Shown: piece by piece, positions 1 through 4,442 of the stretch
Numbering within the stretch: position 1 is the first letter of the stretch
Layout of the letters: the number at the start of each line of letters is the position of its first letter
Origin: Comamonadaceae bacterium
Lineage (GTDB): Bacteria; Pseudomonadota; Gammaproteobacteria; Burkholderiales; Burkholderiaceae_C
DNA length: 6,498 nucleotides
Direction: 5' to 3'
Assembly (NCBI GenBank): GCA_027490485.1
Contig: JAIXYA010000129.1
Location: forward strand, 1 to 6,498
Notes under the pieces: generated by a model
What the model saw: only the letters and a program-made list of their open reading frames with translations
Databases searched by the model: none
What the model was told of the DNA's origin: nothing
Made by a program: the position numbers and the translations under genes

Positions 1-831
1 ATCAGTGAAGCGCTCTTGGCCTTAGATGCGTTGAGCGTCTCTGTTGAAGATGCTGATGCCCACACCGATCAAGAGCAAGCTTTGTTTGGTGAACCTGGCA
101 TGCCTGCACCTGCTTCGGGATGGCTGCACTCACAGGTGGTGGCGCTCTTTGCCGAACCCACTTTGGCTGAGCAAGCCGCTCAGCTATTGAAGCTCCAAGA
201 TTTTTTTGGCCATGCAAGCATTGTTCGTATCGCTGAAGTGCCACCCCAAGATTGGGTGCGCTTAACCCAGTCGCAATTTGAACCGGTTGAGATCACCCCT
301 GAGATGTGGGTGGTTCCCACTTGGCATGAAGCTCCTGCCCAAGCCACCAAGGTGATTCGTTTAGACCCTGGTTTGGCTTTTGGCACTGGCACCCATCCCA
401 CCACGCGCATGTGCTTGCGCTGGATTGCCCAACATTTGGAACCTGCAAGCCGCGTACTGGATTACGGTTGTGGCTCGGGTATTTTGGCCATTGGCGCAGC
501 GATGTGTGGTGCGGACAGCGTGGACGCTGTGGACATTGATAACGACGCCGTGACAGCAGCTCAAGCGAACGCTGCCGCCAACCACGTCCTTGTGAATACA
601 GGGTTGCCTGATATGGCACAAGGGGTCTATGGCTTGGTGGTCGCCAACATTTTGGCCGCACCCCTGAAGGTACTGGCCCCCTTGCTGTGTGGTCATGTAC
701 AGCAGGGAGGACACTTGCTTTTGGCAGGTATTTTGAGCCGACAGGTTGAAGAAATACAACTCGCTTATGCCCCCTACATCCAACTCCAAGTCGCCGATAC
801 ACAGGACGGTTGGGTGTTGATGGCGGCCTAA
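1..831 (+). CDS. prmA: Ribosomal protein L11 methyltransferase PrmA (5' end cut by window edge)
   Basis: A SAM-dependent methyltransferase that in characterised bacteria trimethylates ribosomal protein L11 in the cytoplasm. The frame is open from base 1 (visible residues begin ISEALLALDALSVSVEDAD) and runs 276 residues to TAA at 829-831. Against about 290-300 residues for the family, only some 15-20 N-terminal residues should be missing. The TTG at 16 is an internal Leu, not a start. In visible numbering, the N-terminal L11-binding region with its acidic SVSVEDAD segment comes first, then the PrmA signature FGTGTHPTT at about 127-135. The Rossmann SAM-binding motif I VLDYGCGSG lies at about 152-160, the acidic ribose-binding strand VDID at about 177-180, and NILAAPL at about 216-222. 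Nothing looks broken. It is closely followed by the zinc-ribbon gene, so co-transcription is likely. In many Burkholderiales the gene upstream is accC, but that is outside this window. Confidence 0.95.
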   Translation: MSEALLALDALSVSVEDADAHTDQEQALFGEPGMPAPASGWLHSQVVALFAEPTLAEQAAQLLKLQDFFGHASIVRIAEVPPQDWVRLTQSQFEPVEITPEMWVVPTWHEAPAQATKVIRLDPGLAFGTGTHPTTRMCLRWIAQHLEPASRVLDYGCGSGILAIGAAMCGADSVDAVDIDNDAVTAAQANAAANHVLVNTGLPDMAQGVYGLVVANILAAPLKVLAPLLCGHVQQGGHLLLAGILSRQVEEIQLAYAPYIQLQVADTQDGWVLMAA

Positions 832-842
832 AATCGACACTC

Positions 843-1574
843 ATGTCGATAGTCACCCTTTGTCCTCAGTGCAAGACCGCTTTTGCGATCCAAGCTGAGC
901 ATTACAGCGCAGCCGATGCATGGGTGCGTTGTGGGCGATGTGCCCATGTGTTTGAGGTCGATCAGCATTTGTTTGAAATTGATCCCACACAAGGCGAAAC
1001 CGAAACCCCGGCCAAAGAGTCCCCAGTTGTTGATGTGCCTGTTGCTGCTCCTCCAATGCCTGAGGTTGCAGCGCCGCTAACGCCACCCGTATGGCAACCT
1101 GTTGGCTCGCCAAGCGCTGCATTGGCGGTGGTGGTGACGTTGCTGGCATCAGCCGTGTTGCTGGGGCAAGTACTTGTGTTTCAGCGCGATAAATTGGTGG
1201 CAATGAACCTCAGTGTGTCACCGTTTTTCAATTCTGTTTGTCAGGTCTTAGGTTGCCGCGTGGATTGGCCCAAAGAGCCCGACAAAGTCGCCATAGACAG
1301 TACCAACTTTAAACAACTCGCTGACGATCAATACTCCTTTACCTTGTCAGTGAAAAATCAAGCTGCCTATTTTTTGGGTTCGCCTGCGCTTGAACTTACC
1401 CTCACCAACGATGAAGAAGGCGATGTGGTGCGCAAGGTGTGGTTGGCCGAAGAGATGGACCTGCCGACCGTACTCAAGCCGCTGCGTACCCAAACAGTGG
1501 AAATGGTTTTTTCTGTGGAAGAGCCGTTGGCTGGCAAAATTAACGGTTACCGCGCCTTACTTTTTTACCCTTAA
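843..1574 (+). CDS. Zinc-ribbon / DUF3426 single-pass membrane protein
   Basis: A 243-residue protein of unknown function, recognised by architecture. An MJ0042-type zinc ribbon lies at the N-terminus, with CPQC at residues 7-10 and CGRC at 30-33 as the four zinc ligands. An acidic, Pro/Ala-rich linker covers about 45-88. One hydrophobic membrane helix follows at about 91-113, then a DUF3426-like C-terminal domain at about 120-243 that contains the typical C..LGC motif (Cys133, Cys138). By the positive-inside rule and the cytosolic zinc ribbon, the C-terminal domain is probably periplasmic; this is inference. The ATG at 843 is preferred over the TTG at 810 because family members start just before the first CxxC (MSIVTLCPQC) and 810 lies inside prmA. 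There is no convincing ribosome binding site before 843, so translation may depend on the ribosome finishing prmA 11 nt upstream. Genes of this kind commonly follow prmA in betaproteobacteria, but the role is unestablished. Confidence 0.88.
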   Translation: MSIVTLCPQCKTAFAIQAEHYSAADAWVRCGRCAHVFEVDQHLFEIDPTQGETETPAKESPVVDVPVAAPPMPEVAAPLTPPVWQPVGSPSAALAVVVTLLASAVLLGQVLVFQRDKLVAMNLSVSPFFNSVCQVLGCRVDWPKEPDKVAIDSTNFKQLADDQYSFTLSVKNQAAYFLGSPALELTLTNDEEGDVVRKVWLAEEMDLPTVLKPLRTQTVEMVFSVEEPLAGKINGYRALLFYP

Positions 1575-1580
1575 CAAACA

Positions 1581-1585
1581 TAGGA
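1581..1585 (+). promoter_or_regulatory. Ribosome binding site of the PfkB kinase gene
   Basis: TAGGA lies 6 nt before the ATG at 1592, in the 17-nt gap after the DUF3426 stop. It is a partial match to the anti-Shine-Dalgarno sequence and supports the chosen start. Confidence 0.5.
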
Positions 1586-1591
1586 TTTTTC

Positions 1592-2476
1592 ATGGCAGCA
1601 CTGATTTGTGGTTCTTTGGCTTTTGACACCATCATGCATTTTGAGGGGCGCTTCAAAGAGCAAATTCTTGCTGAGCAACTTCATATATTGAATGTGTCTT
1701 TTCTGGTACCCCGTTTGCAGCGGGATTTTGGTGGGTGTGCTGGAAATATCGCTTACAGCATGAAACTTTTGGGTGCTGAGCCTTTGCCTATGGCCACCTT
1801 AGGAAACGACGGTGCCAGCTACCTACAACGATTACAAGACTTAGGCATTTCAACCACGCACATCAAGACGATTGAGGATACCTACACAGCCCAAGCCATG
1901 ATCATGACCGATTTGGACAACAACCAAATCACCGCCTTCCACCCGGGTGCCATGATGCAAGCCCACGCTTTGCATGTGGAAAAGCATCCAGATATCCGTC
2001 TGGGCATCATCTCACCCGATGGGCGTGACGCCATGCTTTCACACGCCCAGCAGATGGCCGATGCAGGTATCCCTTTTGTTTTTGATCCCGGCCAAGGCTT
2101 GCCCATGTTCGATGGCCAAGAGTTGCGCCATTTCATTGAGTTGGCAACATGGGTCACAGTGAATGACTATGAAGGAAAAATGCTGAGTGACCGCACGGGT
2201 TGGAGCTCAGCCGAGATCTCTTCACATGTGAAAGGCTTGATCGTGACCTTGGGCGCTCAGGGTTGTGAGGTTTGGCAGCAAGGCCATAAACATGTGGTGG
2301 ATCCAGTGAAAGCCCAAGCTGTGGTCGACCCTACGGGTTGCGGCGATGCATGGCGTGGCGCTTTGCTGTTCGGTTTAGAGCAAGGATGGGATTTGCTTAA
2401 GTGTGCCGAGCTAGGCAACCGAGTGGGTGCCATCAAAATAGCCAGTCGTGGCCCCCAAAATTACCAACTGACATAA
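1592..2476 (+). CDS. PfkB-family carbohydrate/nucleoside kinase, probable adenosine kinase
   Basis: A ribokinase-fold kinase of 294 residues, usual length for the family. The GG.AGN motif is at residues 47-52. The C-terminal PfkB signature DPTGCGD at 246-252 supplies the anion hole GCGD (249-252), with Asp252 as the expected catalytic base. The N-terminus (GS.A.D..M.F.GRF.EQ.L.E.LH, then SFLV..L....GG.AGN) and the FHPGAM segment at about 116-121 match, from memory, the mycobacterial adenosine kinase pattern (Rv2202c) better than sugar kinases. Phosphorylation of adenosine to AMP with ATP is therefore the best guess, though annotation pipelines usually say 'carbohydrate kinase'. The ATG at 1592 has TAGGA at 1581-1585, 6 nt upstream, as a modest Shine-Dalgarno. 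It starts 17 nt after the DUF3426 gene stop, which suggests the same operon. The TAA at 2474-2476 overlaps the A-tract of the terminator that serves the opposing gene. Substrate assignment is inference; family membership is firm. Confidence 0.9.
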   Translation: MAALICGSLAFDTIMHFEGRFKEQILAEQLHILNVSFLVPRLQRDFGGCAGNIAYSMKLLGAEPLPMATLGNDGASYLQRLQDLGISTTHIKTIEDTYTAQAMIMTDLDNNQITAFHPGAMMQAHALHVEKHPDIRLGIISPDGRDAMLSHAQQMADAGIPFVFDPGQGLPMFDGQELRHFIELATWVTVNDYEGKMLSDRTGWSSAEISSHVKGLIVTLGAQGCEVWQQGHKHVVDPVKAQAVVDPTGCGDAWRGALLFGLEQGWDLLKCAELGNRVGAIKIASRGPQNYQLT

Positions 2477-2501
2477 AAAAACCCGGTGCATGCACCGGGT
2501 T
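2475..2501 (-). terminator. Intrinsic terminator of the H1-like gene
   Basis: A perfect 22-bp palindrome at 2480-2501 (half-site AACCCGGTGCA) can fold as a 9-bp GC-rich stem with a CATG loop. On the - strand it is followed at once by seven T (A-run 2475-2481 on +), the classic rho-independent arrangement. It lies 31 nt past the H1-like stop codon. On the + strand the hairpin is followed by GGGAGTGGG, not a U-tract, so it is a poor terminator for the kinase transcript, although its A-tract and stem could still stall rightward polymerase. The U-tract is antisense to the kinase stop codon. Confidence 0.88.
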
Positions 2502-2512
2502 GGGAGTGGGCG

Positions 2513-2542
2513 AAAGTCCCTGACTGAATCAGTTAGGGCTTT
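2513..2542 (+). repeat. Imperfect inverted repeat spanning the H1-like stop codon
   Basis: AAAG (2513-2516) pairs with CTTT (2539-2542), and CCCTGACT (2518-2525) pairs with AGTTAGGG (2531-2538). There is one bulged T at 2517 and a five-base loop GAATC. The G2522-T2534 pair is a wobble in + strand RNA but an A-C mismatch in - strand RNA, so the hairpin is better on the rightward (kinase) transcript. It is followed by TTTGTCG, only a weak U-tract, so it may be a weak rightward terminator or 3'-end stabiliser. Chance is possible. Confidence 0.4.
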
Positions 2543-2937
2543 GTCGCTGTCGGAAAAGGCCAAGCAGCTTGTGGGTTCAGCGTGGTTTGTGCCACATGCT
2601 GCACTGCTGAAGGCTTAGCTACGTGCGCAGCCGGTTTTGAAGCGGCTACTTTCTTAGCGATTGGTTTTTTTTTTGCAGCAACCTTTTTAGCGGGTGCTTT
2701 TTTAGCGGCTGGCTTTTTTTTTGCTGCAGGCTTCTTAGCAGGTGCCTTTTTAGCAACCGGCTTTTTCTTAGCTGCTGGTTTTTTAGCAGGCGCCTTTTTA
2801 GCGACTGGTTTTTTCTTCGCTACAGGTTTCTTAGCAGCCACTTTTTTTGCGGCTGGTTTCTTAGCAACAGCTTTTTTTGCTGCTGGCTTCTTCTTTGCTG
2901 CTGGTTTTTTTGCAGCGGTTTTTTTTGCAGTTGCCAT
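2533..2937 (-). CDS. Histone H1-like DNA-binding protein, Lys/Ala/Pro repeat type
   Basis: A 134-residue, strongly basic, low-complexity protein made almost wholly of KKPAAKK / KKAPAKK units through residue 100, like the C-terminal domain of eukaryotic histone H1 and the H1-like proteins of Burkholderiales, AlgP and Hc2. Such proteins bind DNA non-specifically and are thought to compact the nucleoid. A 16-residue unit (KKKPVAKKAPAKKPAA type) occurs at 15-30, 41-56, 57-72 and 73-88, with partial copies at 31-40 and 89-99. The tail (about 104-134) is not basic and ends TTLNPQAAWPFPTATKP, which I recall as the conserved ending of Burkholderiales homologues. The ATG at 2937 has a good AGGAG (2944-2948) six nt upstream. 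It lies downstream of nrdB on the same strand across a 178-nt gap and converges on the kinase gene. A-runs of 7-10 bases in the coding strand are unusual. I could not see a clear sigma-70 promoter in the gap. Confidence 0.9.
   Translation of the reverse strand: MATAKKTAAKKPAAKKKPAAKKAVAKKPAAKKVAAKKPVAKKKPVAKKAPAKKPAAKKKPVAKKAPAKKPAAKKKPAAKKAPAKKVAAKKKPIAKKVAASKPAAHVAKPSAVQHVAQTTLNPQAAWPFPTATKP
2641..2817 (-). repeat. 48-bp tandem repeat inside the H1-like gene
   Basis: It encodes residues 41-99 as successive 16-residue units: two with identical protein sequence (41-56, 57-72), a third with two changes (73-88) and a partial fourth (89-99). A further unit at 15-30 is separated by a ten-residue partial copy. 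The period at DNA level is 48 bp, with synonymous divergence between copies. Confidence 0.8.
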
Positions 2938-2943
2938 TAGATA

Positions 2944-2948
2944 CTCCT
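2944..2948 (-). promoter_or_regulatory. Ribosome binding site of the H1-like gene
   Basis: AGGAG on the - strand, six bases before the ATG at 2937. It is the best Shine-Dalgarno match in the window, consistent with an abundant protein, and it fixes the start. Confidence 0.8.
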
Positions 2949-2980
2949 AGATCAAGTTTTCAGATCGTTGGTTCAAAACA

Positions 2981-3003
2981 CTTGGCTCTTCATCAAAGCC
3001 AAG
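2981..3003 (-). terminator. Possible weak nrdB terminator (hairpin)
   Basis: On the - strand CTTGGCT (3003-2997) pairs with AGCCAAG (2987-2981) across a nine-base loop and is followed by TGTTTTG. The stem is only 7 bp and the U-tract is interrupted, so this is at best a leaky terminator. It could equally be a structure in the H1-like leader. Confidence 0.35.
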
Positions 3004-3006
3004 AGA

Positions 3007-3040
3007 TTCATGGAACTGGACAGGCGTCCAATTCCATGAA
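3007..3040 (-). repeat. 15-bp stem hairpin between nrdB and the H1-like gene
   Basis: The arms at 3007-3021 and 3026-3040 are complementary over 15 positions with a four-base loop (AGGC on +). The only imperfect position (3016/3031) is C-A in + strand RNA but G-U in - strand RNA. It therefore folds as an unbroken stem only in the leftward transcript. It lies 75 nt past the nrdB stop with no U-tract. The likely roles are 3'-end protection of the nrdAB mRNA or part of a two-hairpin terminator together with the hairpin at 2981-3003, three bases away. Confidence 0.7.
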
Positions 3041-3115
3041 CAGGGTAAGTCCAAGCACCGGTGACTGGATTGAAGTCAGACAGTGTTTGAACAAAGAGGT
3101 CATGCATGGTGTCAA

Positions 3116-4309
3116 TCAATCCCAAGACAGCGCGCCGCCGGTTTGGTACTCAATCACGCGTGTTTCAAAGAAATTGCGTTCCTTTTTCAAATCAATCATT
3201 TCACTCATCCAAGGAAATGGATTTTCTTCGTTAGGGTACAAAGTCTCAAGACCAATTTGGGTGGCGCGACGATTGGCAATATAGCGCAAATAGCCCTTGA
3301 ACATAGAAGCATTCATGCCCAGCACGCCACGCGGCATGGTGTCTTCTGCGTAGCGGTACTCAAGTTCAACAGCTTGGTGAAACAAATCGATGATGTCTGC
3401 CTTGAACTCACTTGTCCACAAATGCGGATTTTCAAGTTTGATTTGGTTGATCAGATCAATACCGAAGTTGCAATGCATAGATTCATCGCGCAAGATGTAC
3501 TGGTATTGTTCGGCAGCCCCCGTCATTTTGTTTTGGCGACCCAAGGCCAAAATTTGGGTAAAGCCGACATAAAAGAACAAGCCCTCCATCAAGCATGCAA
3601 ACACGATGAGCGACTTGAGAAGGGTTTGGTCGGTTTCTGGGGTGCCCGTATGAAAATGGGGGTCCATGATTGCAGCAATAAAGGGAATCAAGAACTCGTC
3701 TTTATTGCGAATGGATGGCACTTCGTTGTAAGCATTGAAGATTTCACTCTCATCCAACCCCAAAGATTCAACGATGTATTGGTAGGCGTGGGTATGAATG
3801 GCTTCTTCAAAGGCTTGACGCAGCAAAAACTGTCTGCACTCGGGTGCTGTGATGTGGCGATAGGTACCCAGCACAATATTGTTGGCTGCGAGTGAGTCTG
3901 CGGTCACAAAAAAACCTAAATTGCGCTTGATGATCCGTCGCTCATCTTCGGTCAGTCCATTGGGGTCTTTCCACAAGGCGATATCGCGGGTCATGTTGAC
4001 CTCTTGCGGCATCCAGTGGTTGGCACAGGTGGCGAGGTATTTCTCCCAAGCCCATTTGTATTTAAAGGGGACCAACTGGTTGACGTCGGTTTGACCATTG
4101 ATGATGCGCTTGTCAGCAGCATTCACACGTTTGGTGTCAGCTGTTTTGGTAGGCGCAGCAGAAGCGATAGGTGGGGTGTTTGATACCACCGCACCATCGT
4201 CAAGAATCCGCGTGGTGGGTGAGGGCGAGGCAACCGCAGGAGGCGGCGAAACATTTCCTTGTAAAGGAACAGGCGACAGTGGCAGTACTTCTTCTTCCCA
4301 GGTCAACAT
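3116..4309 (-). CDS. nrdB: Class I ribonucleoside-diphosphate reductase, beta subunit NrdB
   Basis: This is the radical-generating subunit. Its di-iron/tyrosyl cofactor oxidises the active-site cysteine of NrdA so that ribonucleoside diphosphates can be reduced. It has 397 residues against 376 in E. coli. The first 60 or so ([10 protein letters not shown], then a Pro/Ala/Thr-rich stretch) form a poorly structured extension, and the ferritin-like core starts near [18 protein letters not shown] (about 66-82). By motif alignment with E. coli, the metal ligands are Asp138 (TADS), Glu169 and His172 (EEAIH), Glu242 (MEGLFFY), and Glu276 and His279 (DESMH). The radical tyrosine is Tyr176, four after His172. 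Tyr388 near the C-terminus ([14 protein letters not shown]) fits the residue that relays the radical to NrdA. The overall sequence resembles chlamydial NrdB, in which the tyrosine is Phe, but here it is Tyr, so a class Ia-type cofactor is expected. Ribosome binding is weak (GGA ten bases before the ATG). Lies 133 nt after nrdA. Confidence 0.97.
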   Translation of the reverse strand: MLTWEEEVLPLSPVPLQGNVSPPPAVASPSPTTRILDDGAVVSNTPPIASAAPTKTADTKRVNAADKRIINGQTDVNQLVPFKYKWAWEKYLATCANHWMPQEVNMTRDIALWKDPNGLTEDERRIIKRNLGFFVTADSLAANNIVLGTYRHITAPECRQFLLRQAFEEAIHTHAYQYIVESLGLDESEIFNAYNEVPSIRNKDEFLIPFIAAIMDPHFHTGTPETDQTLLKSLIVFACLMEGLFFYVGFTQILALGRQNKMTGAAEQYQYILRDESMHCNFGIDLINQIKLENPHLWTSEFKADIIDLFHQAVELEYRYAEDTMPRGVLGMNASMFKGYLRYIANRRATQIGLETLYPNEENPFPWMSEMIDLKKERNFFETRVIEYQTGGALSWD

Positions 4310-4442
4310 AGTGGTGTGTCCATCATTCTGATTATCAATGGAGAAATGAGAAATTCACAGAATTCATTCACATTCCTCTTGGGCTTTGTTGTTGATTTGC
4401 GTCGGCGCACACGGTTGTATGCGCTTGGCAAACATGGAGTTG
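4310..4442 (-). promoter_or_regulatory. nrdA-nrdB intergenic leader with hairpin and short leader-like frames
   Basis: The 133-nt spacer holds an 8-bp hairpin (4405-4424). Further downstream on the - strand is AGAGGA followed by an ATG with a 10-codon frame ([10 protein letters not shown]). A GTG that opens a 22-codon frame overlaps the nrdB start. No clear promoter or U-tract terminator is visible, so nrdB is probably read from the nrdA promoter. The regulatory role is inference. Confidence 0.35.
4405..4424 (-). repeat. Hairpin in the nrdA-nrdB spacer
   Basis: On the - strand GCGCATAC pairs with GTGTGCGC around an AACC loop, eight pairs including one U-G wobble. The + strand version has an A-C mismatch instead, so it folds best in the nrd transcript. 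It begins 19 nt past the nrdA stop and is followed by CGACGCAAATC, without a U-tract, so it is more likely a processing or stability element than a terminator. Confidence 0.55.

Noticed and set aside
810..842. Upstream TTG start for the zinc-ribbon protein
   Set aside because: It would add 11 residues encoded inside prmA. Family members start a few residues before the first CxxC, matching the ATG at 843.
293..856. 187-codon open frame on the - strand over prmA
   Set aside because: Shadow of prmA, low-complexity Arg/Pro-rich product, no family resemblance.
2582..2950. Open frame on the + strand encoding a Phe/Ala/Gly-rich, membrane-like 122-residue product
   Set aside because: It is the mirror of the Lys/Ala codon repeat of the H1-like gene (antisense of AAA/GCN gives TTT/NGC). 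It has no ribosome site, and its hydrophobicity is an artefact of the repeat.
3056..3078. CACCGGTG palindrome and nearby TGACT/AGTCA arms in the nrdB-H1 spacer
   Set aside because: 8-bp and 5-bp symmetries are expected by chance in this length, and no known operator matches.
2938..3115. Sigma-70 promoter for the H1-like gene in the gap after nrdB
   Set aside because: A TTGAAC-like box on the - strand (about 2972-2977) has no acceptable -10 at 16-18 bp (GATCTA matches poorly). I would not call a promoter without transcript data.
3083..3895. 270-codon open frame on the + strand antisense to nrdB
   Set aside because: nrdB has all family motifs on the other strand. This frame shows no recognisable domain and no Shine-Dalgarno.
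4310..4442. Independent promoter or NrdR boxes between nrdA and nrdB
   Set aside because: No paired AT-rich NrdR-like 16-bp boxes or good -35/-10 pair seen; regulation most likely lies upstream of nrdA, outside the window.
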